Shown piece by piece: positions 1-14,100 of a DNA stretch of 64,000 nucleotides; positions within the stretch are counted from its first letter, which is position 1; every line of letters begins with the position of its first letter. Source of the DNA: Glandiceps talaboti. Its lineage: Eukaryota; Hemichordata; Enteropneusta; Spengelidae. Below the pieces are notes generated by a model, which worked only from the letters and a program-made list of their open reading frames with translations, was not told where the DNA came from and searched no databases. Position numbers and translations under genes: made by a program. Location of the stretch: positions 28,045,325 through 28,109,324 of the forward strand of contig NC_135555.1 of NCBI RefSeq assembly GCF_964340395.1. Direction: 5' to 3'.

Positions 1-312
1 TGGAAGAAGTAAGTGAAGATTTTGGAATTGTATAATTACTGAGAATGGGCATTAAATTTTGTTGCCCAATATTTATTCCCATCTGCAATGGAAAATATAA
101 GTTATCTAAAAGTTCTTTTCTCAGTACTAAGCACACGACAAGTAATGACAACCTTATGTCACAAGTAGATTGTAGCAGAATGAGTGGTAATATTATTTCA
201 AAAAGGTTAAATTGAGTAGTGGCAACTTTAAGAGTAAATATTAGAATCTAAATAACTGTTATTTCATTCCATCAATAAGTTTATACTGTATTGTTTGATT
301 CATTCCTTTCAG

Positions 313-392
313 GATGGAACTCAAGGTCACGGAAGATGACACGAACACAGATGGCAGATGAACACCAGACAGTCAATCAAGAAGTGGAAGAA
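313..392 (+). other. Representative 80-nt exon-like block
   Basis: This is the first complete copy of the block that occurs 131 times. Upstream lies GATTCATTCCTTTCAG, a pyrimidine-rich tract ending in a canonical acceptor. Downstream, position 393 starts GTAAGTGAAG, a near-ideal donor. Length is 80 nt, not a multiple of three. Frame 3, starting at the TGG at 315, has no stop and reads through the donor until a TAA about 25 nt into the intron. The frame starting with ATG at 314 hits TGA after 15 codons, and frame 1 also hits TGA. Splicing of successive 80-nt blocks would therefore not keep any one frame open. If the second GT of GTAAGTG, four bases downstream, were used, the block would be 84 nt and phase-preserving. 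The splice-like borders are seen; use of the sites is inference. Confidence 0.75.
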
Positions 393-2519
393 GTAAGTGA
401 AGATTCTGGAATTGTATAATTACTGAGAATGGTCATTAAATTTTGTTGCCCAATATTTCTTCCCATCTGCAATGGAAAGTATAAGTTATCTAAAAGTACT
501 TTTGTCAACACTAAGCACACGACACGTAATGACAACCTTATGTTCCAAGTAGATTGTAGCAGAATGAAGAAATATTGGAGATGAATAGAATTGTATTATC
601 CGTGGTAATATCTTTTGAAAAAGGTTAAAGTGAGTAGTGGCATTTTGTAAGAGTAAATATTAGAATACTGTTATTTCATTCCATCAATAAGTTTATACTG
701 TATTGTTTGATTCATTCTTTTCAGGATGGAACTCAAGGTCACGGAAGATGACATGAACACAGATGGCAGATGAACACCAGACAGCCAATCAAGAAGTGGA
801 AGAAGTAAGTGAAGATTTTGGTATTGTATACTTATTGAGAATGGTCATTAAATTTTGTTGCCCAATATTTATTCCCATCTGCAATGGAAAGTGTAAGTTA
901 TCTAAAAGTTCTTTTGTCAGTACTAAGCACACGACACGTAATGACAACCTTATGTTACAAGTAGATTGTAGCAGAATGAAGAAATATTGGAGATGAATAG
1001 AATTGTATTATCCGTGGTAATATCTTTTGAAAAAGGTTAAAGTGAGTAGTGGCATTTTGTAAGAGTAAATATTAGAATACTGTTATTTCATTCCATCAAT
1101 AAGTTTATACTGTATTGCTTGATTCATTCCTTTCAGGATGGAACTCAAGGTCACGGAAGATGACACGAACACAGATGGCAGATGAACACCAGACAGTCAA
1201 TCAAGAAGTGGAAGAAGTAAGTGAAGATTCTGGAATTGTATAATTACTGAGAATGGTCATTAAATTTTATTCCCCAATATTTATTCCCATCTGCAATGGA
1301 AAGTATAAGTTATCTAAAAGTTCTTTTGTCAGTACTAAGCACACGACACGTAATGACAACCTTATGTTACAAGTAGATTGTAGCAGAATGAAGAAATATT
1401 GGAAATGAATAGAATTGTATTATCCGTGGTAATATCTTTTCAAAAAGGTTAAAGTGAGTAGTGGCATTTTGTAAGAGTAAATATTAGAATACTGTTATTT
1501 CATTCCATCAATAAGTTTATACTGTATTGTTTGATTCATTCCTTTCAGGATGGAACTCAAGGTCACGGAAGATGACACGAACACAGATGGCAGATGAACA
1601 CCAGACAGCCAATCAAGAAGTGGAAGAAGTAAGTGAAGATTTTGGAATTGTATAATTACTGAGAATGGTCATTAAATTTTGTTGCCCAATATTTATTCCC
1701 ATCTGCAATGGAAAGTATAAGTTATCTAAAAGTTCTTTTGTCAGTACTAAGCACACGACAAGTAATGACAACCTTATGTCACAAGTAGATTGTAGCAGAA
1801 TGAAGACATATTTTGGAGATGAACAGAATTGTATTATCCGTGGTAATATTATTTCAAAAAGGTTAAATTGAGTAGTGGCAACTTTAAGAGTAAATATTAG
1901 AATCTAAATAACTGTTATTTCATTCCATCAATAAGTTTATACTGTATTGTTTGATTCATTCCTTTCAGGATGGAACTCAAGGTCACGGAAGATGACACGA
2001 ACACAGATGGCAGATGAACACCAGACAGTCAATCAAGAAGTGGAAGAAGTAAGTGAAGATTCTGGAATTGTATAATTACTGAGAATGGTCATTAAATTTT
2101 GTTGCCCAATATTTATTCCCATCTGCAATGAAAAGTATAAGTTATCTAAAAGTTCTTTTGTCAGTACTAAGCACACGACAAGTAATGACAACCTTATGTC
2201 ACAAGTAGATTGTAGCAGAATAAAGAAATATTTTGGAGATGAACAGAATTGTATTATCCGTGGTAATATCGTTTCAAAAAGGTTAAATTGAGAAGTGGCA
2301 ACTTTAAGAGTAAATATTAGAATCTATATAACTTATTTCATTCCATCAATAAGTTTATACTGTATTGTTTGATTCATTCCTTTCAGGATGGAACTCAAGG
2401 TCACGGAAGATGACACGAACACAGATGGCAGATGAACACAAGACAGCCAATCAAGAAGTGGAAGAAGTAAGTGAAGATTTTGGAATTGAATAATTACTGA
2501 GAATGGTCATTAAATTTTG

Positions 2520-4960
2520 TTGCCCAATATTTATTCCCATCTGCAATGGAAAGTATAAGTTATCTAAAAGTTCTTTTGTCAGTACTAAGCACACGACAAG
2601 TAATGACAACTTATGTCACAAGTAGATTGTAGCAGAATGAAGAAATATTTTGGAGATGAACAGAATTGTATTATCCGTGATAATATCTTTTCAAAAAGGT
2701 TAAATTGAGTAGTGGCAACTTTAAGAGTAAATATTAGAATCTAAATAACTGTTATTTCATTCCATCAATAAGTTTATACTGTATTGTTTGATTCATTCCT
2801 TTCAGGATGGAACTCAAGGTCACGGAAGATGACACGAACACAGATGGCAGATGAACACCAGACAACCAATCAAGAAGTGGAAGAAGTAAGTGAAGATTCT
2901 CGAATTGTATAATTACTGAGAATGGTCATTAAATTTTGTTGCCCAATATTTCTTCCCATCTGCAATGGAAAGTATAAGTTATCTAAAAGTTCTTTTGTCA
3001 GTACTAAGCACACGACAAGTAATGACAACCTTATGTCACAAGTAGATTGTAGCAGAATGAAGACATATTTTGGAGATGAACAGAATTGTTTTATCCGTGG
3101 TAATATGTTTTCAAAAAGGTTAAATTGAGTAGTGGGAACTTTAAGAGTAAATATTAGAATCTAAATAACTGTTATTTCATTCCATCAATAAGTTTATACT
3201 GTATTGTTTGATTCATTCCTTTCAGGATGGAAAACAAGGTCACGGAAGATGACACGAACACAGATGGCAGATGAACACAAGACAGCCAATCAAGAAGTGG
3301 AAGAAGTAAGTGAAGATTTTGGAATTGAATAATTACTGAGAATGGTCATTAAATTTTGTTGCCCAATATTTCTTCCCATCTGCAATGGAAAGTATAAGTT
3401 ATCTAAAAGTTCTTTTGTCAGTACTAAGCACGCGACACGTAACGACAACCTTATGTTCCAAGTAGATTGTAGCAGAATGAAGAAATATTGGAGATGAATA
3501 GAATTGTATTATCCGTGGTAATATCTTTTGAAAAAGGTTAAAATGAGTAGTGGCATTTTGTAAGAGTAAATATTAGAATACTGTTATTTCATTCCATCAA
3601 TAAGTTTATACTGTATTGTTTGATTCATTCCTTTCAGGATGGAACTCAAGGTCACGGAAGATGACACGAACACAGATGGCAGATGAACACCAGACAGCCA
3701 ATCAAGAAGTGGAAGAAGTAAGTGAAGATTCTGGAATTGTATAATTACTGAGAATGGTCATTAAATTTTGTTGCCCAATATTTATTCCCATCTGCAATGG
3801 AAAGTATAAGTTATCTAAAAGTTCTTTTGTCAGTACTAAGCACACGACAAGTAATGACAACTTATGTCACAAGTAGATTGTAGCAGAATGAAGAAATATT
3901 TTGGAGATGAACAGAATTGTATTATCCGTGATAATATCTTTTCAAAAAGGTTAAATTGAGTAGTGGCAACTTTAAGAGTAAATATTAGAATCTAAATAAC
4001 TGTTATTTCATTCCATCAATAAGTTTATACTGTATTGTTTGATTCATTCCTTTCAGGATGGAACTCAAGGTCACGGAAGATGACACGAACACAGATGGCA
4101 GATGAACACCAGACAACCAATCAAGAAGTGGAAGAAGTAAGTGAAGATTCTCGAATTGTATAATTACTGAGAATGGTCATTAAATTTTGTTGCCCAATAT
4201 TTCTTCCCATCTGCAATGGAAAGTATAAGTTATCTAAAAGTTCTTTTGTCAGTAGTAAGCACACGACAAGTAATGACAACCTTATGTCACAAGTAGATTG
4301 TAGCAGAATGAAGACATATTTTGGAGATGAACAGAATTGTTTTATCCGTGGTAATATCTTTTCAAAAAGGTTAAATTGAGTAGTGGGAACTTTAAGAGTA
4401 AATATTAGAATCTAAATAACTGTTATTTCATTCCATCAATAAGTTTATACTGTATTGTTTGATTCATTCCTTTCATGATGGAAAACAAGGTCACGGAAGA
4501 TGACACGAACACAGATGGCAGATGAACACAAGACAGCCAATCAAGAAGTGGAAGAAGTAAGTGAAGATTTTGGAATTGAATAATTACTGAGAATGGTCAT
4601 TAAATTTTGTTGCCCAATATTTCTTCCCATCTGCAATGGAAAGTATAAGTTATCTAAAAGTTCTTTTGTCAGTACTAAGCACGCGACACGTAACGACAAC
4701 CTTATGTTCCAAGTAGATTGTAGCAGAAAGAAGAAATATTGGAGATGAATAGAATTGTATTATCCGTGGTAATATCTTTTGAAAAAGGTTAAAATGAGTA
4801 GTGGCATTTTGTAAGAGTAAATATTAGAATACTGTTATTTCATTCCATCAATAAGTTTATACTGTATTGTTTGATTCATTCCTTTCAGGATGGAACTCAA
4901 GGTCACGGAAGATGATACGAACACAGATGGCAGATGAACACCAGACAGCCAATCAAGAAG
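2520..4960 (+). repeat. Two tandem copies of a 3-monomer block (1,251 bp)
   Basis: Exon blocks at 2806, 3226 and 3638 recur at 4057, 4477 and 4889, all offset by exactly 1,251 bp. Shared private variants include a missing C in the ACAACTTATG stretch (2608 and 3859), an AAAACAAGG exon variant and GCGACACGTAACG in the third intron. The same variant set is seen again near 6,566-7,400, offset 4,179 bp. Boundaries are approximate because they lie inside near-identical monomers. Confidence 0.75.
4477..4556 (+). other. Exon-like block with mutated acceptor
   Basis: In this copy the bases before the block read TTTCATGATGG rather than TTTCAGGATGG, so the invariant AG of the acceptor is lost. The donor at 4557 is intact. 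The sister copy 1,251 bp upstream (block at 3226) retains CAG, so the change arose after that duplication. It is the only point loss of the acceptor AG that I found among the complete copies. Confidence 0.8.
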
Positions 4961-7375
4961 TGGAAGAAGTAAGTGAAGATTTTGGAATTGTATAATTACT
5001 GAGAATGGTCATTAAATTTTGTTGCCCAATATTTATTCCCATCTGCAATGGAAAGTATAAGTTATCTAAAAGTTCTTTTGTCAGTACTAAGCACACGACA
5101 AGTAATGACAACCTTATGTCACAAGTAGATTGTAGCAGAATGAAGACATATTTTGGAGATGAACAGAATTGTATTATCCGTGGTAATATTATTTCAAAAA
5201 GGTTAAATTGAGTAGTGGCAACTTTAAGAGTAAATATTAGAATATAAATAACTGTTATTCATTCCATCAATAAGTTTATACTGTATTGTTTGATTCATTC
5301 CTTTCAGGATGGAACTCAAGGTCACGGAAGATGACACGAACACAGATGGCAGATGAACACCAGACAGCCATTCAAGAAGTGGAAGAAGTAAGTGAAGATT
5401 TTGGAATTGTATAATTACTGAGAATGGGCATTAAATTTTGTTGCCCAATATTTCTTCACATCTGCAATGGAAAGTATAAGTTATCAAAAAGTTCTTTTGT
5501 CAGTACTAAGCACACAACAAGTAATGACAACCTTATGTCACGAGTAGATTGTAGCAGAATGAAGAAATATTTTGGAGATGAACAGAATTGTATTATCCGT
5601 GGTAATATCTTTTCAAAAAGGTTAAATTGAGTAGTGGCAACTTTAAGAGTAAATATTAGAATCTAAATAACTGTTATTTCATTCCATCAATAAGTTTATA
5701 CTGTATTGTTTGATTCATTCCTTTCAGGATGGAACTCAAGGTCACGGAAGATGACACGAACACAGATGGCAGATGAACACCAGACAACCAATCAAGAAGT
5801 GGAAGAAGTAAGTGAAGATTCTGGAATTGTATAATTACTGAGAATGGTCATTAAATTTTGTTGCCCAATATTAATCCCATCTGCAATGGAAAGTATAAGT
5901 TATCTAAAAGTTCTTTTGTCAGTACTAAGCACACAACAAGTAATGACAACCTTATGTCACAAGTAGATTGTAGCAGAATGAAGACATATTTTGGAGATGA
6001 ACAGAATTGTATTATCCGTGGAAATATCTTTTCAAAAAAGGTTAAATTGAGTAGTGGCAACTTTAAGAGTAAATATTAGAATCTAAATAACTATTATTTC
6101 ATTCCATCAATAAGTTTATACTGTATTGTTTGATTCATTCCTTTCAGGATGGAACTCAAGGTCAAGGAAGTTGAAACGAATACAGATAGCAGATGAACAC
6201 CACACAGCCAATCAAGAAGTGGAAGAAGTAAGTGAAGATTTTGGAATAGAATAATTACTGAGAATGGTCATTAAATTTTGTTGCCAAATATTTCTTCCCA
6301 TCTGCAATGGAAAGTATAAGTTATCTAAAAGTTCTTTTGTCAGTACTAAGCACACGACAAGTAATGACAACCTTATGTCACAAGTAGATTGTAGCAGAAT
6401 GAAGAAATATTTTGGAGATGAACAGAATTGTATTATCCGTGGTAATATCGTTTCAAAAAGGTTAAATTGAGAAGTGGCAACTTTAAGAGTAAATATTAGA
6501 ATCTATATAACTTATTTCATTCCATCAATAAGTTTATACTGTATTGTTTGATTCATTCCTTTCAGGATGGAACTCAAGGTCACGGAAGATGACACGAACA
6601 CAGATGGCAGATGAACACAAGACAGCCAATCAAGAAGTGGAAGAAGTAAGTGAAGATTTTGGAATTGAATAATTACTGAGAATGGTCATTAAATTTTGTT
6701 GCCCAATATTTATTCCCATCTGCAATGGAAAGTATAAGTTATCTAAAAGTTCTTTTGTCAGTACTAAGCACACGACAAGTAATGACAACTTATGTCACAA
6801 GTAGATTGTAGCAGAATGAAGAAATATTTTGGAGATGAACAGAATTGTATTATCCGTGGTAATATCTTTTCAAAAAGGTTAAATTGAGTAGTGGCAACTT
6901 TAAGAGTAAATATTAGAATCTAAATAACTGTTATTTCATTCCATCAATAAGTTTATACTGTATTGTTTGATTCATTCCTTTCAGGATGGAACTCAAGGTC
7001 ACGGAAGATGACACGAACACAGATGGCAGATGAACACCAGACAACCAATCAAGAAGTGGAAGAAGTAAGTGAAGATTCTCGAATTGTATAATTACTGAGA
7101 ATGGTCATTAAATTTTGTTGCCCAATATTTCTTCCCATCTGCAATGGAAAGTATAAGTTATCTAAAAGTTCTTTTGTCAGTACTAAGCACACGACAAGTA
7201 ATGACAACCTTATGTCACAAGTAGATTGTAGCAGAATGAAGACATATTTTGGAGATGAACAGAATTGTTTTATCCGTGGTAATATCTTTTCAAAAAGGTT
7301 AAATTGAGTAGTGGGAACTTTAAGAGTAAATATTAGAATACTGTTATTTCATTCCATCAATAAGTTTATACTGTA

Positions 7376-7720
7376 TTGTTTGATTCATTCCTTTTAGGAT
7401 GGAACTCAAGGTCACGGAAGATGACACGAACACAGATGGCAGATGAACACCAGACAGCCAATCAAGAAGTGGAAGAAGTAAGTGAAGATTTTGGAATTGT
7501 ATACTTATTGAGAATGGGCATTAAATTTTGTTGCCCAATATTTCTTCACATCTGCAATGGAAAGTATAAGTTATCAAAAAGTTTTTTTGTCAGTACTAAG
7601 CACACAACAAGTAATGACAACCTTCTGTCACGAGTAGATTGTAGCAGAATGAAGAAATATTTTGGAGATGAACAGAATTGTATTATCCGTGGTAATATCT
7701 TTTCAAAAAGGTTCAATTGA
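7376..7720 (+). other. Monomer whose exon frame stays open into the intron
   Basis: Frame 3 of the exon block normally meets TAA shortly after the donor and reopens at the intronic ATG. Here, and at 12806-13150, the bases GTATAATTACTGAG read GTATACTTATTGAG, so the TAA becomes TAC and one frame of about 114 codons runs from before the acceptor through the exon, donor and intron to TGA. A third copy (763-996) has the same TAC change but ends earlier after a 2-bp deletion. The frame starts from a TTG-type position; there is no ATG at its beginning. I see no recognised domain. This is probably a chance consequence of one repeat haplotype, but it is the only variant where intron retention would be translated through the donor. 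Confidence 0.3.
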
Positions 7721-8651
7721 GTAGTGGCAACTTTAAGAGTAAATATTAGAATCTAAATTAGTGTTATTTCATTCCATCAATAAGTTTATACTGTATTGTT
7801 TGATTCATTCCTTTCAGGATGGAACTCAAGGTCACGGAAGATGACACGAACACAGATTGCAGATGAACACCAGACAGCCAATCAAGAAGTGGAAGAAGTA
7901 AGTGAAGATTCTGGAATTGTATAATTACTGAGAATGGTCATTAAATTTTGTTGCCCAATATTTCTTCCCATCTGCAATGGAAAGTATAAGTTATCTAAAA
8001 GTTCTTTTCTCAGTACTAAGCACACAACAAGTAATGACAACCTTATGTCACGAGTAGATTGTAGCAGAATGAAGAAATATTTTGGAGATAAACAGAATTG
8101 TATTATCCGTAGTAATATCTTTTCAAAAAGGTTAAATTGAGTAGTGGCAACTTTAAGAGTAAATATTAGAATACTGTTATTTCATTCCATCAATAAGTTT
8201 ATACTGTATTGTTTGATTCATTCCTTTCAGGATGGAACTCAAGGTCATGGAAGAGATGACACGAACACAGATGGCAGATGAACACCAGACTGCCAATCAA
8301 GAAGTGGAAGAAGTAAGTGAAGATTCTCGAATTGTATAATTACTGAGAATGGTCATTATATTTTGTTGCCCAATATTAATCCCATCTGCAATGGAAAGTA
8401 TAAGTTATCTAAAAGTTCTTTTGTCAGTACTAAGCACACATCAAGTAATGACAACCTTATGTCACAAGTAGATTGTAGCAGAATGAAGACATATTTTGGA
8501 GATGAACAGAATTGTATTATCCGTGGAAATATCTTTTCAAAAAGGTTAAATTGAGTAGTGGCAACTTTAAGAGTAAATATTAGAATCTAAATAACTGTTA
8601 TTTCATTCCATCAATAAGTTTATACTGTATTGTTTGATTCATTCCTTTCAG

Positions 8652-11159
8652 GATGGAACTCAAGGTCACGGAAGATGACACGAACACAGATGGCAGATGA
8701 ACACCAGACAGCCAATCAAGAAGTGGAAGAAGTAAGTGAAGATTCTGGAATTGTATAATTACTGAGAATAGTCATTAAATTTTGTTGCCCAATCTTTATT
8801 CCCATCTGCAATGGAAAGTATAAGTTATCAAAAAGTTCTTTTCTCAGTACTAAGCACACGACAAGTAATGACAACCTTATGTCACAAGTAGATTGTAGCA
8901 GAATGAAGACATATTTTGCAGATGAACATAATTGTATTATCCGTGGTAATATCTTTTCAAAAAGGTTAAATTGAGTAGTGGCAACTTTAAGAGTAAATAT
9001 TAGAATCTAAATAACTGTTATTTCATTCCATCAATAAGTTTATACTGTATTGTTTGATTCATTCCTTTCAGGATGGAACTCAAGGACAAGGAAGATGAAA
9101 CGAACACAGATAGCAGATGAACACCAGACAGCCAATCATGAAGTGGAAGAAGTAAGTGAAGATTATGGAATTGTATAATTACTGAGAATGGTCATTAAAT
9201 TTTGTTACCCAATATTTCTTCCCATCTGCAATGGAAAGTATAAGTTATCTAAAAGTTCTTTTCTCAGTACTAAGCACACGACAAGTAATGACAACCTTAT
9301 GTCACAAGTAGATTGTAGCAGAATGAAGACATATTTTGGAGATGAACAGAATTGTATTATCCGTGGTAATATCTTTTCAAAAAGGTTAAATTGAGTAGTG
9401 GGAACTTTAAGAGTGAATATTAGAATCTAAATAACTGTTATTTCATTCCATCAATAAGTTTATACTGTATTGTTTGATTCATTCCTTTCAGGATGGAACT
9501 CAAGGTCAAGGAAGATGACACGAACATAGATGGCAGATGAACACCAGACAGCCAATCAAGAAGTGGAAGAAGTAAGTGAAGATTTTGGAATAGAATAATT
9601 ACTGAGAATGGTTATTAAATTTTTTTTGCCCAATATTCCTTCCCATCTGCAATGGAAAGTATAAGTTATCTAAAAGTTCTTTTCTCAGTACTAAGTACAC
9701 AACAAGTAATGACAACCTTATGTCACGAGTAGATTGTAGCAGAATGAAGAAATATTTTGGAGATGAACAGAATTGTATTATCCGTGGTAATATCTTTTCA
9801 AAAAGGTTAAATTGAGTAGTGGGAACTTTAAGAGTAAATATTAGAATACTGTTATTTCATTCCATCAATAAGTTTATACTGTATTGTTTGATTCATTCCT
9901 TTCAGGATGGAACTCAAGGTCACGGAAGATGACACGAACATAGATGGCAGATGAACACCAGACAACCAATCAAGAAGTGGAAGAAGTAAGTGAAGATTCT
10001 GGAATTGTATAATTACTGAGAATAGTCATTAAATTTTGTTGCCCAATCTTTATTCCCATCTGCAATGGAAAGTATAAGTTATCAAAAAGTTCTTTTCTCA
10101 GTACTAAGCACACGACAAGTAATGACAACCTTATGTCACAAGTAGATTGTAGCAGAATGAAGACATATTTTGCAGATGAACATAATTGTATTATCCGTGG
10201 TAATATCTTTTCAAAAAGGTTAAATTGAGTAGTGGCAACTTTAAGAGTAAATATTAGAATCTAAATAACTGTTATTTCATTCCATCAATAAGTTTATACT
10301 GTATTGTTTGATTCATTCCTTTCAGGATGGAACTCAAGGACAAGGAAGATGAAACGAACACAGATAGCAGATGAACACCAGACAGCCAATCATGAAGTGG
10401 AAGAAGTAAGTGAAGATTATGGAATTGTATAATTACTGAGAATGGTCATTAAATTTTGTTACCCAATATTTCTTCCCATCTGCAATGGAAAGTATAAGTT
10501 ATCTAAAAGTTCTTTTCTCAGTACTAAGCACACGACAAGTAATGACAACCTTATGTCACAAGTAGATTGTAGCAGAATGAAGACATATTTTGGAGATGAA
10601 CAGAATTGTATTATCCGTGGTAATATCTTTTCAAAAAGGTTAAATTGAGTAGTGGGAACTTTAAGAGTGAATATTAGAATCTAAATAACTGTTATTTCAT
10701 TCCATCAATAAGTTTATACTGTATTGTTTGATTCATTCCTTTCAGGATGGAACTCAAGGTCAAGGAAGATGACACGAACATAGATGGCAGATGAACACCA
10801 GACAGCCAATCAAGAAGTGGAAGAAGTAAGTGAAGATTTTGGAATAGAATAATTACTGAGAATGGTTATTAAATTTTTTTTGCCCAATATTCCTTCCCAT
10901 CTGCAATGGAAAGTATAAGTTATCTAAAAGTTCTTTTCTCAGTACTAAGCACACAACAAGTAATGACAACCTTATGTCACGAGTAGATTGTAGCAGAATG
11001 AAGAAATATTTTGGAGATGAACAGAATTGTATTATCCGTGGTAATATCTTTTCAAAAAGGTTAAATTGAGTAGTGGGAACTTTAAGAGTAAATATTAGAA
11101 TACTGTTATTTCATTCCATCAATAAGTTTATACTGTATTGTTTGATTCATTCCTTTCAG
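8652..11159 (+). repeat. Two tandem copies of a 3-monomer block (1,254 bp)
   Basis: Exon blocks at 8652, 9072, 9492 and 9906 recur at 9906, 10326, 10746 and 11160, each offset 1,254 bp. Private variants shared by both copies are AAGGACAAGG in the exon, AATCTTTATT in the intron, GATGAACATAATTG, and a TTTTTTTTGCCC run. I noticed one difference, GTACAC against GCACAC near 9690 and 10,944. This is a recent unequal exchange. Confidence 0.85.
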
Positions 11160-14100
11160 GATGGAACTCAAGGTCACGGAAGATGACACGAACATAGATG
11201 GCAGATGAACACCAGACAACCAATCAAGAAGTGGAAGAAGTAAGTGAAGATTCTGGAATTGTATAATTACTGAGAATGGTCATTAAATTTTGTTGCCCAA
11301 TATTTCTTCCCATCTGCAATGGAAAGTATAAGTTATCTAAAAGTTCTTTTGTCAGTACTATTAAAGCACATGACAAGTAATGACAACCTTCTGTCACGAG
11401 TAGATTGTAGCAGAATGAAGAAATATTTTGGAGATGAACAGAATTGTATTATCCGTGGTAATATCTTTTCAAAAAGGTTCAATTGAGTAGTGGCAACTTT
11501 AAGAGTAAATATTAGAATCTAAATAACTGTTATTTCATTCCATCAATAAGTTTATACTGTATTGTTTGATTCATTCCTTTCAGGATGGAAAACAAGGTCA
11601 CGGAAGATGACACGAACACAGATGGCAGATGAACACAAGACAGCCAATCAAGAAGTGGAAGAAGTAAGTGAAGATTTTGGAATTGAATAATTACTGAGAA
11701 TGGTCATTAAATTTTGTTGCCCAATATTTCTTCCCATCTGCAATGGAAAGTATAAGTTATCTAAAAGTTCTTTTGTCAGTACTAAGCACGCGACACGTAA
11801 CGACAACCTTATGTTCCAAGTAGATTGTAGAAGAATGAAGAAATATTGGAGATGAATAGAATTGTATTATCCGTGGTAATATCTTTTGAAAAAGGTTAAA
11901 ATGAGTAGTGGCATTTTGTAAGAGTAAATATTAGAATACTGTTATTTCATTCCATCAATAAGTTTATACTGTATTGTTTGATTCATTCCTTTCAGGATGG
12001 AACTCAAGGTCACGGAAGATGACACGAACACAGATTGCAGATGAACACCAGACAGCCAATCAAGAAGTGGAAGAAGTAAGTGAAGATTCTGGAATTGTAT
12101 AATTACTGAGAATGGTCATTAAATTTTGTTGCCCAATATTTCTTCCCATCTGCAATGGAAAGTATAAGTTATCTAAAAGTTCTTTTGTCAGTACTAAGCA
12201 CACGACAAGTAATGACAACCTTATGTCACAAGTAGATTGTAGCAGAATGAAGACATATTTTGCAGATGAACAGAATTGTATTATCCGTGGTAATATCTTT
12301 TCAAAAACGTTAAATTGAGTAGTGGCAACTTTAAGAGTAAATATTAGAATCTAAATAACTGTTATTTCATTCCATCAATAAGTTTATACTGTATTGTTTG
12401 ATTCATTCCTTTCAGGATGGAAAACAAGGTCACGGAAGATGACACGAACACAGATGGCAGATGAACACAAGACAGCCAATCAAGAAGTGGAAGAAGTAAG
12501 TGAAGATTTTGGAATTGAATAATTACTGAGAATGGTCATTAAATTTTGTTGCCCAATATTTCTTCCCATCTGCAATGGAAAGTATAAGTTATCTAAAAGT
12601 TCTTTTGTCAGTACTAAGCACGCGACACGTAACGACAACCTTATGTTCCAAGTAGATTGTAGCAGAATGAAGAAATATTGGAGATGAACAGAATTGTATT
12701 ATCCGTGGTAATATCTTTTGAAAAAGGTTAAAATGAGTAGTGGCATTTTGTAAGAGTAAATATTAGAATACTGTTATTTCATTCCATCAATAAGTTTATA
12801 CTGTATTGTTTGATTCATTCCTTTTAGGATGGAACTCAAGGTCACGGAAGATGACACGAACACAGATGGCAGATGAACACCAGACAGCCAATCAAGAAGT
12901 GGAAGAAGTAAGTGAAGATTTTGGAATTGTATACTTATTGAGAATGGGCATTAAATTTTGTTGCCCAATATTTCTTCGCATCTGCAATGGAAAGTATAAG
13001 TTATCTAAAAGTTCTTTTGTCAGTACTAAGCACACGACAAGTAATGACAACCTTATGTCACAAGTAGATTGTAGCAGAATGAAGACATATTTTGCAGATG
13101 AACAGAATTGTATTATCCGTGGTAATATCTTTTCAAAAAGGTTAAATTGAGTAGTGGGAACTTTAAGAGTGAATATTAGAATCTAAATAACTCTTATTTC
13201 ATTCCATCAATAAGTTTATACTGTATTGTTTGATTCATTCCTTTCAGGATGGAACTCAAGGTCACGGAAGATGACACGAACACAGTTGGCAGATGAACAC
13301 CAGACAGCCAATCAAGAAGTGGAAGAAGTAAGTGAAGATTTTGAAATAGAATAATTACTGAGAATGGTTATTAAATTTTTTTTGCCAAATATTTCTTCCC
13401 ATCTGCAATGGAAAGTATGAGTTATCTAAAAGTTCTTTTCTCAGTACTAAGCACACAACAAGTAATGACAACCTTATGTCACGAGTAGATTGTAGCAGAA
13501 TGAAGAAATATTTTGGAGATGAACAGAATTGTATTATCCGTAGTAATATCTTTTCAAAAAGGTTAAATTGAGTAGTGGCAACTTTAAGAGTAAATATTAG
13601 AATACTGTTATTTCATTCCATCAATAAGTTTATACTGTATTGTTTGATTCATTCCTTTCAGGATGGAACTCAAGGTCACGGAAGATGACACGAACACAGA
13701 TGGCAGATGAACACCAGACAACCAATCAAGAAGTGGAAGAAGTAAGTGAAGATTCTGGAATTGAATAATTACTGAGAATGGTCATTAAATTTTGTTGCCC
13801 AATATTTCTTCCCATCTGCAATGGAAAGTATAAGTTATCTAAAAGTTCTTTTGTCAGTACTAAGCACACGACAAGTAATGACAACCTTATGTCACAAGTA
13901 GATTGTAGCAGAATGAAGACATATTTTGCAGATGAACAGAATTGTATTATCCGTGGTAATATCTTTTCAAAAAGGTTAAATTGAGTAGTGGGAACTTTAA
14001 GAGTAAATATTAGAATCTAAATAACTGTTATTTCATTCCATCAATAAGTTTATACTGTATTGTTTGATTCATTCCTTTCAGGGTGCAACTCAAGGTCACG

